Assembly (NCBI RefSeq): GCF_000344685.1
Contig: NW_006920411.1
Location: forward strand, 3,220,817 to 3,284,816
From: Gloeophyllum trabeum ATCC 11539
Lineage: Eukaryota; Basidiomycota; Agaricomycetes; Gloeophyllales; Gloeophyllaceae
Length of the DNA stretch: 64,000 bases
Reading direction: 5' to 3'
Shown here: piece by piece, positions 12,784-24,856 of the stretch
Position numbering within the stretch: the stretch's first letter is position 1
Layout: each line of letters starts with the position of its first letter
Program-made: the position numbers and the translations under genes
Notes under the pieces: generated by a model
Databases searched by the model: none
Seen by the model: only the letters and a program-made list of their open reading frames with translations
Told to the model about the DNA's origin: nothing

Positions 12784-14773
12784 TTATGCAAACAGACGCT
12801 TAGTGTACCTATGGTGTAGAAGTACGATCAGCAACAGACGTCGATGAGACAGAAGCTGCGGCACTCACGAGTTCAAACCATGCACGCCACCCTCGACCTG
12901 CGCGCTCGCAGTCCGCAGCTCGAAACGGACCTTACCGACCCTAACACCCTCCTGCAGCTCCGCCACGCTCCTGACGCCGATGTCCTGCAGGCTGTGCTGG
13001 ACACCAGTGTACAGATACGGCAGGAACTGCTTGACGGACCCCTTGTCCTGGACGTCCCCGGAGACGCCCTGCGCGACCTTGACTGCGGACGACTCGGAGA
13101 AGTACCGCGCGGTCGCGGCGTTCTCGTGCGTGGAGGTCTTGCGCGGGAGGGGCTGCTTTGATGCAGAGGAGCCTGACCCACGGCTTTGTACGGAGGGCGG
13201 CAAGGGTTTGCCTTGCTCCATAGCCTCCTGCACCCGTTTATGAGTAACAGGGACATTTGCAGATAGGGGATATACGAACCAAGCTGCCCATCCCACGGTA
13301 CGCCTTGACCCGCTTACCTTCATGGTAGAAGTACTCGCCAGGAGCCTCCGTCGTTCCCGCGAGCAGCCCGCCCATCATTACCGCGCCTGCGCCCAGAGAC
13401 AGGGCCTTCACGATATGCCCAACATTAGAGATTCCACCATCAGCAATCACTGGCACGCCAAATTTATTCGCAAACTCCGCGACGGCGTATACCGCGGTGG
13501 CCTGGGGGCGGCCGACGGCCATCACCTCCTGCGTAATACAAATCGAGCCGGAGCCCATGCCGACGCGCAGGCCATCCGCGCCCGCGGCGATGAGGCTCGC
13601 GGCCTGCTCGCGCGTGACAACGTTACCCGCGATGACCTCAAGGTGCGGGTACGTCTGCTTGACGTACTTGAGCATCTCAATCTGGAAGACCGAGTTGCCC
13701 TGACTCGAGTCGAGCACAACGATGTCGAGCCCTGCCTCGACGAGCGCGGCGAGCCGCTCGCGGTCCGCAGGGCGCGTGCCGATCGCCGCGGCCGCGTACA
13801 GCTGCTTGCTCTCGGGCAGCTTCGACGCGAGCGGGTACGTCTCGTTCTTCAACAGATCCGAGCGCGCAAGGAGCGAGTTGAGCCGGCCCGAGCGGTCGAT
13901 GATGGGCAGCTTTCCCTTTTTGGAGTCCCGAAGGATTTCGTTCGCCTCGGTGAGCGTGATGCCTTCGTACGCAGTGACGAGCTGCGTGGTCATGACTTCC
14001 TTGAGCGGCACGTCGGGGTCGCGGAATTGAATGTCGCGATTCGTGACGATACCGAGCAGCTTGCCGCCGAGCTTTCCGGTGTCTGGAGAGCATGTGAGTC
14101 ATACGTAAGGCACAGACGATAGTTGAGTCAGATAATAGGTTATAAAGATATCCGCAGATCACACGAGAAACGCGTTACTCGGAAGGACGAAGGTTATATA
14201 ATGGTTTATCATCGTTAAGAATGACAGTTAGAGCAGAACGCACCAGTGATAGGGATCCCGGAGAAACCCTGCTTCTCCTTGATTTCCAAGACGTCCGAGA
14301 CCGTGTGCTCTGGCGTAAGACAAACCGGATCCGTGATAAAACCGTTTTCATGACGCTTCACGCGGCGAACCATCTCCGCTTGCGCTGCAGGAGACTGGTT
14401 GTGGTGGATCACGCCGACGCCGCCCAGCAACTATCGACGCAAACACAACCATTGAATTCATCCCACTATAGCTATCGTCGACGAGGGAGCTCACCGCCAT
14501 AGCAATAGCCATGTCCCCTTCTGTGACAGTATCCATGGGACTGCTCATAAAAGGCGTCTTCAGCACGACGTTGCGTGTAATCTTACTCTCCACCACAACT
14601 TCATGCGCGCCAAAATCGATCTTTCCAGGCAGCATAAGAAAATCGTTATATGTGAGTCCACCATGGATCTCCGAGTTCATGAGCTCCTGCACGGACAGGC
14701 CATCGGAGCGCTGGTACGTTTTCAGATGCTCGAGAGCAGTGGAAGGGTCAAGATAGGTTTTATTCGTCGGCAT
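12784..14773 (-). CDS. Inosine-5'-monophosphate dehydrogenase
   Basis: Converts IMP to XMP with NAD+, the rate-limiting step of guanine nucleotide synthesis, in the cytosol. Five exons (14773-14495, 14430-14244, 14082-13280, 13227-12869, 12808-12784) join to 550 residues, the usual eukaryotic length. The barrel starts with YNDFLMLPG; two CBS modules follow ([20 protein letters not shown] and the [16 protein letters not shown] region); the catalytic loop [10 protein letters not shown] carries Cys337; and GPI-type phosphate-binding segments (ADGGI, GGLLAGT) and the flap GMGS are present. The protein ends YTKRLFA, encoded by a 25-nt last exon. The only unusual intron is the 161-nt second one. 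All key residues are intact. A TATA box lies about 65 nt upstream. Nothing nearby suggests a resistance copy for mycophenolate. Confidence 0.97.
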
Positions 14774-14837
14774 CGTCGAGGACGGTGTTGGCGGTAGTGG
14801 GCAGAGAGTGCCAGAATAAAAATTGATTTTGCGCGGC

Positions 14838-14845
14838 TTTATATA
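14838..14845 (-). promoter_or_regulatory. TATA box of the IMP dehydrogenase gene
   Basis: Reads TATATAAA on the minus strand, about 65 nt upstream of the ATG at 14773. Confidence 0.5.
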
Positions 14846-15669
14846 TGACTCATTTCGGATAACTGGGTTATGTCAAGTATGATATTACGTAGGTTATCGG
14901 TGACGTAAATATCGTCCTTCATCTCTGAATTTTACCTTTCCTGTTCCGTAACTAAAGGAGTCTTTCGACGTTCGACATTGACATCGACGTAGCATTGCAT
15001 GCGTCTATATATCGAGCTGATATCGCATAGCTTCTCTCCTATACACGGTACCAAAAACGGTCACCCCCGTCGAGGTCGATAAAGCATAAGGACGCGGGCT
15101 GGGATACTTTCAGGAAAGCACCCGGAAAACGTCTCGTGCTCAAGCAACGAGGTTTTTGACTCTGTGTCATTTACGTGGTCTGGTCTGGAAGGCAACGGCT
15201 TGGTTCGACATGCGGCCAAACGATCGTTTTCTACAATCTGGAAACCGTTTGTAGGTATGTTTGATCGTGGCAGATGAATCACGGAGCGGTGCGTATATGT
15301 TCGTTCTATGTGGTTGTCCTGGGAGATTAAATATCTGGTATGTCTGGGGATTCATATGGATTGACCCCTTAGAGACGGCAGCGACACGCGCGACATCATT
15401 AAGAGCTAAACTTTTCCTGGGTCTCGACATCGGCGTAGACTGCGATATCGCTGGCTCATCCAGGAGGTGCCGATGAGGCGATGCGGGTTTACCTAAGCCC
15501 CAATTCCTGAAAGTGACCGAGCTTTCGTTGCGGAAACCTTCGGAGGTGTAGACATCGAACTCAAGTTGAATCAGCGACGCAATATGCCAGTTTAAAAGTC
15601 GTTGGTGCGGGCGGTGCAATATGGATCGGGCAGGCCATGATATCCAATAGTGCTGGCCGCCCTGCACCT

Positions 15670-15801
15670 AGCTAGCCACTGCGGGAGTTGCAGTCTTTAG
15701 GGGCGGGCAAAAGATTGTACGAAAGGGAACTGATTGGCTGGAAATTACCTTTCGTAACAATCTTCTGCCTGGCCTCAAATACTGTAACTCCCGAAGTGTA
15801 G
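15670..15801. mobile_element. MITE-like palindromic element, copy 1
   Basis: A roughly 130-bp sequence whose left arm (starting near CGGGAGTTGCAGT, then GGGCGGGCAAAAGATTGTAC) is the imperfect reverse complement of its right arm (ending GTAACTCCCGAAGTG). The arms span almost the whole element with only a short centre containing TGATTGGCTGG. A related copy lies near 46.4 kb. There is no coding capacity, so movement would need a transposase elsewhere. Exact ends and target duplication are uncertain. Confidence 0.7.
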
Positions 15802-16693
15802 CTTATCATGTTCTCGGGTTGGGTACTTTTCCTAAGATTCTCTGCAGCGTTATCTATACATCGTGAGGTTTGTCTCTAGCGTGGTGGTGGGGATAAGCGT
15901 TTGGATGTATGAACAAGGAGCAAACAAGAGTCTGACCCACAGGAGTCGGGAACGAAGGAACGACGCAGAACGCAAAATCAAGCGACCGTGGGGATCAGTA
16001 AGCATTGTTCTGCCTTTACCTGGACAACATCCGAAGTCGAAACTCGAGGATGGTCCCAGTGTGCGTTTTCGTGCCGAATAGCTGCAAGCCAGACCTGTAC
16101 TGAAGGTGGCAGAATCTGAAGGTTTCGGTTTCCTCCTACCGTCCTCAGACTGATCATTTTCGTGAGACTCTTATGTGGCATCGTTGCCTTGTCTTAGCCC
16201 ATGCGTGTCACGTTCGCGGGTGTTCGTCCGATCCAATAGTGCTTAACGCAGTCCTAGGGAAGAAGATCCTTCGTTCAAGGTCGCCAGGAGCACTCCCTGG
16301 TACGTTCTATATCGCTCTCAACGCGTAGGACGTTTAATGGGGCTGAGTGCATCGAAGTGTAGTACTTATTTCGCGTCATTAGAGATGGCTATCCTCCTAT
16401 GGCAGCACACAAGATTCAAATTCGGACCTTAGCACGCGTAGCTTCTCGAGCCGATTTCCTCTTCTTTTCTGCCGCTTTTCTATTATTCTGTTCTACCACG
16501 GGGGATCGTAACTCATAGAACTGAATGGCCTGCGGATTCTAATCGGGCTGAAGATACTTGGAAGAACAACATACGGTAGATGCGGGATGGCGGTAACGTC
16601 GTGTTCTCTGATGAACCTATGTCGAGTATTCATACACACTACAAAAAGGGTGAAGTGTCCATAGTTTCCTGACACACTACCCACCAGTCTGAC

Positions 16694-17760
16694 ATGAGTC
16701 TGAGCCGCGTCGCAACAGTAACAGGGGCGGCGCAGGGCTTCGGGCGTGCCATTGCTCTGAGGCTGGCTAGGGACGGCTTGAACGTTGCTGTCTCCGATAT
16801 CCCAGCCCAGCAGTCCGAGCTCGAGGCCGTGGCGCAGGACATCAAAGCTCAAGGTCGAGCATCCATGGCCGTACAAGCGGACGTTAGAGTGGAGAAGGAT
16901 TTGAACAACATGGTTGAGACTATTGCAGACAAACCAGGTGGACTTGATGTGGTAGGCCTGCAATATCACGCCTAACTGCATGTCCTGAGCTTCAAGTTCA
17001 TAGATGGTTGCCAATGCCGGGGTAACCGTCGCAAAACCCTTCCTTGACAGTATGTACATATGTAGCCCGTCAGACTCTCTCTTGTGCGCTTACATCGCTA
17101 TAGCGCCACTATCTCTTCGGTCAATTTCAAAGGGGTATTCCTACGCTACAAGGCCGCTGGAAGGGTCCTGATCGCTCAGAATCGAGTTGGAAGGATCATA
17201 GGTTGCCTTCTGGACATTGTCTTAGCGCCGTGACTCATACCTTATGTCGTCACAGGCGCTTCCTGTAGCGGGAAAAAATGGGTATGCAGATGTCCGTCTA
17301 AACTTTCTTTCCTCACCTTGTTTTCGTTAGGCACCCCGGGACTGACCGCTTATTGATCGAGCGAATTTGCCGTTCGAGCACTGACTCAAACTGCAGGTCA
17401 GAGATCTCTATGAGATTCTTGAGCGAGATCTTATCGTCAGGATGGCAGCTGTCGAATTCGGGCGCTGTGGCAACACAGTCAATGCGTTTGCACCGGGTTT
17501 CGTCAATACGCCGATGTGTAGGTGTCCCAGTAACGACATCGAGTGTGTACCTGCGACTTCAAGGCTTACTCGGTCCAAATGCGTAGCGTGGCCGGTAGAG
17601 GTCTCGACGTCGAACCAGTAAGTCGAAGTTCTTTTCTAGCTTGGTTCACCGGCTGAATGCCAGTCTAGCTGAAAGCGAAGGCAATACTTGAGCAAATTGG
17701 GGAGCCCGATGATGTTGCGAACGCTGTCTCCTATCTGGCCATCGGTTGCTCGTGCAAATT
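16694..17760 (+). pseudogene. Short-chain dehydrogenase, degenerate tandem copy
   Basis: This copy matches the next gene almost exon by exon: ATG with TGAAQGFGRAIALRLARDG (NAD(P)-binding Gly motif), a VANAG block, SVNFKGVF, GRIIG, and a C-terminal TVNAFAPGF. The active-site segment is destroyed: where the sister reads Y-C-A-S-K this copy reads Tyr, then TGA (17354-17356), S, S, Glu, so both the reading frame and the catalytic lysine are lost. The serine block also reads ASCSGKK instead of ASSVAGK. It is therefore a relic of a tandem duplication. The family includes acetoin/diacetyl-type reductases. Confidence 0.8.
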
Positions 17761-18314
17761 AAATGCCTCGACAGAGGGAAACGACTCGTCTTGCCTCTGT
17801 CTGGCAGTCCCTCAGGCTATCATCTGGAGCGAAGGCTAGTCGAGCACCCGCAGGCCTTGCTTGCTTCTCAGGATACTGTACAGCTCGTCTTTGGCTCGTC
17901 TGAGAGGGCAAGGAGCGGTTAGTACCATTTTCACTATCTCTGGAATTGGCGATATTATTGACGTTCGCGCCGCATTGTCCGTGTCACGCCTTGCAGGTAC
18001 GTACAGAAGTGCCCAATCTCCCTCCGCTTCTAGCACTAGCAATCAGTGCCATGGCACATAGGGTTCCTTGACCGACACGTGTGGGGTCCCGTGTCTGACA
18101 GCGTCTCTCGTGCTTTCGGCTCGGTGCTTTCTATAAGGGAATCTTCTACGTATAGGGCTTGACAGATTCTAATATGACACTAGGGTCTGAAAAAAACACG
18201 ACGATCTTCGAAGCTGAGCAGGGTCTTGCTGTCTCCTAAGCTCACCTTCATATGAGAACCTGTTGAAAGAACTGTATTCACCGCTCCTCCCATTTCCCTC
18301 AGTCCGAACCATAC

Positions 18315-19486
18315 ATGAGTTTCCGTCGAGTTGCGATAGTCACCGGTGCCGCGCAGGGAATTGGGCGTGCCATCGCTCTTAGGTTCGCGAAGGACGGCAT
18401 GAACGTCGCTGTCTGTGACCTCCCGTCGAAGCAGCCTGGGCTCGAGGCTGTAGTACAAGACATACAGGCGCACGGTCGGACCGCCATGGCGTTGCACGCT
18501 GATGTGGCAGTAGAGAAAGATGTGAGCAACATGGTCGATATCGTTGCGGGCAAGCTAGGTGGACTCGATGTGGTAAGCGACAAATCACAATTCGAAAGGG
18601 ATGCAACGCTTACCTGTTCATAGATGGTGGCTAATGCTGGCATAGCCATCAAAAAATCGTTCCTGGAGAGTACGTATGTAACCGGCTGTATTTTCCCTGC
18701 ATCCTGAAATCCCTATAGCGACACTGGAAGACTTAGATACTATGTCCTCGGTCAACTTCAAAGGAGTATTCCTATGCTATAAAGCCGCTGCGCGGGTCAT
18801 GATTGCGCAGAACCGTGGAGGAAGGATAATAGGTAGCATTCCGAGAATCATACAACAGCCACAATTCAAAAGTTGCATTATTAGGTGCTTCTTCTGTAGC
18901 AGGAAAAATGGGTACGATAATCGAGACAGCACTTACGTTTCTGACCATCTGAAGCTAGGCCTGCCGGAGTTGACCGCTTACTGTGCGAGCAAATTTGCGG
19001 TTCGAGCACTAACTCAAACCGCCGGTGAGTCGCCATCACAAGACCTCGGGTGGGTACCTCATTGCTTGGTTTGCAGCCATATAATTCGGGCGCTTTGGTA
19101 TCACGGTCAATGCATACGCACCCGGCCTAATTGATACGCCAATGAGTAAGTGCACGAGAATCTATGACACCAATTATCACCCGCTCACAATTTTCTCCTC
19201 GCAGTGCACAACGCGGTGCGCCGTGGTCTCGACGTGAAATCGGTTAGTGCATGATAACGGTTTCCGCTTGATACGCCATCTGAATGCCATGCTAGCTCGG
19301 AGCGCGTGCGATACTCGCAAGGCCCGGAGAGCCCGAGGAAATTGCGAACGCTGTCTCTTTCCTAGCATCGAAGGAATCTAGTTTCATAACAGGTGCGGTT
19401 CACTGATACTTCTTCATGAAAGGCGAGGCCGACGTCTATTCACAGGTCAAACAATTTCGGTGGACGGAGGGGCGCATTTTGATTGA
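18315..19486 (+). pseudogene. Short-chain dehydrogenase/reductase, nearly intact copy with one stop
   Basis: Classical SDR fold resembling diacetyl/acetoin reductases; NAD(P)-dependent carbonyl reduction would be expected. Nine exons (18315-18572, 18624-18669, 18719-18832, 18885-18911, 18959-19024, 19077-19145, 19205-19242, 19296-19392, 19446-19486) would give about 251 residues. Cofactor motif TGAAQGIG, structural NAG, catalytic Ser in GASSVAG and catalytic YCASK are all present, as is the family C-terminus (ITGQTISVDGGAHFD). However exon 6 begins with an in-frame TAA (19082-19084) where the sister copy has GAA before FG. No other acceptor lies between the CAG and the stop. The stop falls after the active site but removes the substrate-loop and C-terminal third. 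It could be a null allele or a sequencing error; if read as sense, the gene is complete. Confidence 0.7.
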
Positions 19487-19809
19487 GTCAAATGTATAAG
19501 CGTGGAGATGAGCGAAAACTTAGGGCTGGTCTGTACCCTACCGATGATAACACTGGGTACGGTATCACTGACAGGACAACATAACTGTCGTCCCTCGTTC
19601 CACGAATGCTGCTATATACTGGGCAAGCCTACACACTATCGATCCTGCAAGCCATGGGCGTCCGACTCGAGCAAAGGTCTCAGAAGATCTAGCACCCTAC
19701 GCTCTTGTGCTGTTCGCTGAGCGCACTGGATGAGACCGGATGGTGTTTGAGTGTGACAGATTTCCGCTTCTTGCATGACAGGAGTTATTATTGGCAGCAT
19801 GCTCAGGTC
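19487..19809. other. Intergenic spacer
   Basis: Short stretch between the dehydrogenase and the tRNA; no gene seen. Confidence 0.5.
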
Positions 19810-19882
19810 GCCGGGATAGCTCAGCTGGGAGAGCAACAGACTGAAGTTCTGGAGGTCCCGTGTTCAATCCACGGTCCTGGCA
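19810..19882 (+). tRNA. tRNA-Phe (GAA)
   Basis: A 73-nt cloverleaf folds: acceptor stem GCCGGGA/TCCTGGC (with a G-T pair), D arm GCTC..GAGC, anticodon loop CTGAAGT with anticodon GAA, variable AGGTC, T arm CCGTG-TTCAATC-CACGG. There is no intron and no encoded CCA. The anticodon stem starts with an A-G mismatch (27-43) where the usual eukaryotic tRNA-Phe has C-G. An identical gene lies at 26877-26949 on the other strand. Confidence 0.92.
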
Positions 19883-20160
19883 TTCCTCTAGCTTTTGTTG
19901 ATCCGGCCCGGAAAAGTACAGAGCGGCCGGAGGACGAAAGACTTGAGGAACGGAAGCGATGGCTGGGTTCGCATGCAATACAGCACTATAATAGGAACAG
20001 GATTGATGTTCAGCTACCTTGCAGGTTCACTATATATGAGCAGATATGAGCGTCACGTTCCCACTTATACGTACGTTATTACTGTGCTATGTCATGTAGA
20101 GCTGCTCACCGCTATTATCTATTCGTCTGTAATCTAAGGGCGCGATGGCATCCCAATTGG
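19883..20160. other. Intergenic spacer
   Basis: No gene seen between the tRNA and the 3' end of the phosphatase gene. Confidence 0.5.
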
Positions 20161-21069
20161 TCATTGTCCTCCGACCAGACTGTCCACAAACGCAGCAAAT
20201 GAATCTTGTACTTCGTCCGCAGGGACGACACCTGGTTTTGACTCGTCCCCAGGGCGATACTTTCCGGTTTTTACTGGGAACATAAAGCGTCAGCATCAAC
20301 TTCTCGAGTATGTCCTGCATAGAATCAACTCACCTAATACCCTCCAGAATCCCAACTCGACCGCCCCGTCACCTAGATCAGCTTCGATATCATCACCGAT
20401 AATAGCAATTCTTCCCGAATCGGGGATTTGCATACTACTGACGACGGTCTGGAAGAACTCTGTCGAAGGTTTGCCTAGTACTTCCACGTTCACGCCGGAA
20501 GCGTGTTCCAAAGCCGTTACGAAAGGACCAGGACCGAGCGAGAGTTCCCCATCGGGCGAGCGAATGTATTTCGCTCTGTGCGTCGCGAGGAAGGGAACTG
20601 GGCTGGGCGATGGGGAGACGAGGGTACGGAAAGCTGTATTGAGAGTGTCGTAGGTGAAACGCTCCGGAGCAAGCCCGACCACAACCGAGTCGTATGATTG
20701 AGTGTCGTCATTGGACGCTTGAGAGTAAAACGGGAGGGCTGAGGCGCACTCTTGGATGGCAGACTCAGTCAGGATGAAGTACGGCTTCTTCAAGCCCTTG
20801 CTTGTTAGGGCGCGCTTCACTGCTCCTATACTCGTCCAGACTTCTTCCTGCTCCCCGTTATTGCCAGGTCGTACTTCAAAGCCCATACGCCGCAAGCGGT
20901 CCTTTAGATCATTCGTCGACTCCTTACTCGTATTAGTGCAGAAGCGGAAAGGAATGTTCAATTGCCGCAGTTTCTGGACGGCGGAGACTGCGCGAGGGAC
21001 TGGATCGGAGCCGATATGTAGTGTGCCAGACAAATCTATGAGAAGGGCGACAATTTGAGGACGAGGCAT
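20161..21069 (-). CDS. HAD-family phosphatase (HDHD2/LHPP-like)
   Basis: Predicted Mg2+-dependent cytosolic phosphohydrolase of the NagD-like branch of the haloacid dehalogenase superfamily. Two exons (21069-20334, 20273-20161; intron 60 nt) give 282 residues, close to the usual 260-280. Motif I is LLIDLSGT, with the nucleophile Asp12 and the DxS variant typical of HDHD2 and LHPP; motif II lies in FCTNTS; the cap has a C2 arrangement; motif IV is GDDIEADL (Asp226, Asp227) followed by a Gly-rich segment. The conserved lysine sits in EVLGKPS. All catalytic elements are present. The physiological substrate is not predictable. It converges with the tRNA region and runs in the same direction as the O-methyltransferase gene beyond it. 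Confidence 0.9.
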
Positions 21070-21700
21070 ATTAGCATGCGAGCGACTTCAGGATCAGATA
21101 AATATTCTACGAGGAGGAAGATAAGAGTGTGGCTGTGGCGTGGGACGCTAGAACTTCCAAAATGGGACGTATGTTTGTCAAAGAGCCGTTGTCACTTCCA
21201 GATGGCAAGTCAACTCTCGAGAACTACTAGTAGTGGATGTGAGCTCCAGATCGGTGCTCTCTGTATGTGCGAACACTGCCTTATCAGGGTGAGCATAACG
21301 TTTGTGGAAGACAGCGTCAAACTGTTATTATTGTAGGCTATGTGTTCTGAACTTGCCTCGGGCCATAGTACAGTACACGAGCTGCACGTACTTGATATTT
21401 ACTTTGGCAGACCCTCAGAGGCAGTGGTGCAAAGCTGCTTTCGATTCCACGTACATGACTAGGCTAGCAAAGATCGCAGCGAAGTTCCCCACCTCTGAAG
21501 GCGGTTTTTCTCTCCTGCCATCTCTAACATTGCATAAACCCTGTCCGCATTCTCGTAACTCGTACACAAAAGAACGGACAGCAGTTAACGCCAGGGAACC
21601 TCTCGGGTTCCGCTTAAGGCAGGACCACTTCCGTGATAGATGCCCAACCCCTAAAATAGCACGAACGATCAGAAACGCATACGGATAGAGTTTGACCTTC
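21070..21700. other. Intergenic region
   Basis: About 630 nt between the phosphatase promoter and the 3' end of the methyltransferase; open frames lack motifs and I see nothing else. Confidence 0.45.
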
Positions 21701-23516
21701 TTACCTGGTGGCGTGTACTTCCTTGATCTTCAGACCGGCCGACTCGACCATCTCCTTGAGCTGCGGCAACGTCCTCTCGAACGCTACACGGTCCCTACAT
21801 CAGATTGATGCTATGAACGCAGGAATGATAGCACATACTATTGCACATGGCGGTCAAGGCGACGTTGACCTGGTGCGGGATCCGGCTGGCCTCGCCGAAG
21901 TCCGCAGGAATGAAAGGCGGGGGAGGGATCGGTTTGTAAATCCCCACTTTCTCTTCGCTCTCCAAACTCTCCTTTGCCGACGGACCAGACGTCGAAAGGA
22001 ACCCGGGCTGGATGATGGTATCAATGACGAGGAGGACGGATCCCGGCGACTCCTTGAGCGCATCACGCATCTGAGCCAGCATACGCGCGCCCTCGGATGT
22101 CGGCCAGTCATGCAGAACTGCAAGAGACCAATCGTTAGTATAAGATACAGACCAAGGCAGGGCGAAAGATGGGAGGAATCCTCCGTACCTCGTTGCATGA
22201 CAAAGACATACGTGCCAGTGCCTTTCCTCCTCTGCGGCTTGAAGAAATCTTGTTCCTCGAAAACAACGCGACCGGTCAAGCCCTTGGACGCGATGAACGG
22301 CTCCGCAGCGGCGCGCGTCTCGGGTAAATCCTGGACGACGAACTGCTTGATCGAAGGGTATCTGAGGTTTGTCTAAGTCAGCACTCTGGTGTGGGCTGAT
22401 GGCACCAGCCAGACATTTCGGGAATTCTCACCTAGCTGCCAGGGAGCAGCACAGCGTTCCCTGTCCACCACCGACGTCGACGATGGCATCCTTCCCGGCT
22501 GCGATCTCAGCCCATGGGAAATCGGCCGCGACACCTGGATCAGAGGTCGGACCGACCGCACCCATCCTAAGGCGGAGAAACACTATGAGCGGCGCTCATC
22601 TCGTATAAAGAGCGACTGACGCCAAACCAAACTTCTCTGCCTCTCCCGGGTACTTCGCCAACCAGCCGTCGGCGCCGAAGTAAGGCAACTCGGTCTTGTA
22701 CGCGATGTTCCACGCCGTATGGTGCGGGTCAGTGGCAAACCGGAATTCCTTGGAGGGGTTATTGATGTGCTCAGGCAGTGCGCAGGAGATGCGATGGAAC
22801 ATCTCGTTCCTGACACGGAATTGGTATACAACGAATCAAACGACAACAGGATCGAGAAGCTTACATGAACGTGATGAGGTGCCAACCGGGCTGCGACTTC
22901 TGGACGAGCAGGGAGCGACGGTTGTTAGCGAAGTAACCGGGTTTACTCTCTCGGAACCAGTTCTGAGAGACCAGTAACCTCAAAACGCGTTCTAAACATA
23001 GGATTAATACCGAGGATCGCAGGCCGAGGAGGACGTTTAAGGAAAGGTACATACCAAGTTTGGCAGCATCAACTTCCGTCCTCTTTGCAATCTCGTCCAC
23101 GGTGAGGCCAACCTCGGGATCAGGGCAGGCAACCAGGATATCCGCTATTCCGAGATCCGCTGCAAGGCGGATGGCCGCGGACTCTAGGGTCATCCATGTA
23201 TTTCCTCCGACTGCATCATAGGGACTCTCGAGCAGGTATTTGATCAGGTTCTACGCCGTTTTGGCACGAATAAGCGATAAAGGGCCGACATCAGGGTCAA
23301 AGTAGAACGTACGCATGCAGCTACGCCAGTCCTCCTCGCCTCGTACATGGCAGGGGATGGGATGTACGAGATGTCATCGATGGGATGAGGTTTGGAGGTT
23401 GTCAGGGACGGCTCCGGAAGTTGCTGCTTCTCCAGTTCAGCTTTGAAGGTATCGATGGCAGCATTGAGCGTCTCCTGCAAGCTCTTCAGCTGCGAGAGTT
23501 GTTGTGTAGCGGACAT
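21701..23516 (-). CDS. SAM-dependent O-methyltransferase (COMT/sterigmatocystin type)
   Basis: Predicted class I small-molecule O-methyltransferase of the plant-COMT-like fungal family. Eight exons (23516-23313, 23250-23055, 22991-22865, 22809-22621, 22566-22432, 22361-22189, 22117-21847, 21794-21701) splice to 462 residues. The N-terminal helical dimerisation half includes a winged-helix segment (LTVDEIAKRTEVDAAKL). The Rossmann part has the SAM motif DVGGGQG at 269-275. The catalytic base lies in HDWP (His344), as in COMT. The last exon carries LPQLKEMVESAGLKI, a family C-terminus. All core residues are intact. Such enzymes methylate phenolic hydroxyls in secondary metabolism or in lignin-derived aromatics; no adjacent backbone synthase supports a cluster here. 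Intron 7 uses a GTGCAA donor; the more consensus GTATGT seven bases downstream puts the last exon out of frame. Confidence 0.92.
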
Positions 23517-24856
23517 CAGGACGGATGAGGGAGATGTATTGCTAGGCAGTTGTGGGGACTAATGGGGGTACACACGCCGACGGTTTTGAGGAGGGCCAGG
23601 CCATCTTCCGAACACCTGCCGAGGGCACACATACGACTAGAAGCAATACACGGAAAATCAACTTGGCTTCTAGACGACAACGCGGCGTCGGGGTGACAAA
23701 GCGTGAAGCAAACTGCGTCCTCAAGCGAATGCCGAATATCTGAAGTTGCCTATCTGGGGAAGGTACCTTTTTGAAATTTGGTTCCGTGCCTTGGCCACAT
23801 TGGCACCGCAGTCGGGGACAACCCTCGTAACGATCTTGCAAGTGTCTCCGATCGCAATTCATGACCTTGTTCATTATAATTACCCCAGCTGCGAGACTCG
23901 GACGGGAGCTTGAGTCGAGCAACTTCGTCAAGCCCCCTACAGTTCACCAGGCAGGACGATAACTCTCCTTGTTCAGGTTGTCAACCATGAGCAAGAAGCA
24001 GAAGCGACCACATTAGAAGTCTAGCTTTGGGGTTCAAGAATATGTGGTCTCAATCTGATGTGGCAAGCGCCCCGGTGAGTCCTGTATCAACGGCACCATC
24101 ACTAAATATTCGCATAAACAATGGAAGCGATATCATGCGGTGCCAGACTGTCAGTTTCTAGCGGTGTAACAAACGCAGGTCACCATTTTTCGTCCGGGTT
24201 TCAACGTTGCATCCACTAGCGCGAGAATGGACTGGGCCACAGCAAAGGGCCCGCACACAAACTAGTACCAAACCAGCGACGGAGGGCAATATATGCCAAT
24301 CATCTTGCAGTATTGGTGGGCACTCGTCATTCACTTCAATTGGCGCATGCTTCCGTACGACATACATACATACGCTCCACTGATGGGAAGGACGGACGAC
24401 TCGGCGGTCAGAGCATCCACATGATATATCGTGGCGAGACTACTTGGAAAACGCCCAAAGCTTCTGTTCATCCTCGAGACCGGGGCTCGTCTGTCTGCTG
24501 CATGCAGGCCAAGGTTGTTTGTTTAGGGTTGCTGATTTGATGGCCTGGTAATCGTGTATGGTTGCCGTCGGTATCCACGTGCTCCAATCTGCAACGGTGC
24601 CGACGGAGAAGCATCTCGGAAGGAAAGAGATGTCCCTGATACCGAGATTGTAGCCCGATCTAAGTCGCGAACAATAGGCCGAGGCAGAGGCAAGGAAGCA
24701 GCGGCGTTGGTTCTCGCTGCAATATGATGTGTGTTCCAGAAGCGCGCGGCTGCAATTTACCATTTCAGCTCGAGAGCCAGTCAGATGTAAAGTCCAATGC
24801 TCATATATATTCCAACTAAACGCATCTGAACGAGACGCCTGGTCCAATCGTGTATC
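23517..24856. other. Intergenic region
   Basis: About 1.3 kb between divergent promoters of the methyltransferase and the DUF6534 gene. Frames on either strand lack motifs or splice continuity; nothing else supported. Confidence 0.45.

Larger units (their letters stand above)
14774..16693. other. Intergenic region holding a MITE-like element
   Basis: Apart from the promoter of the IMP dehydrogenase gene and the palindromic element at about 15670-15801, I see no gene. The remaining frames are short and without motifs. Confidence 0.5.

Noticed and set aside
13322..14122. 266-codon plus-strand frame opposite IMP dehydrogenase
   Set aside because: Antisense shadow of a GC-biased, unambiguous gene; Arg/Asp-rich with no domain.
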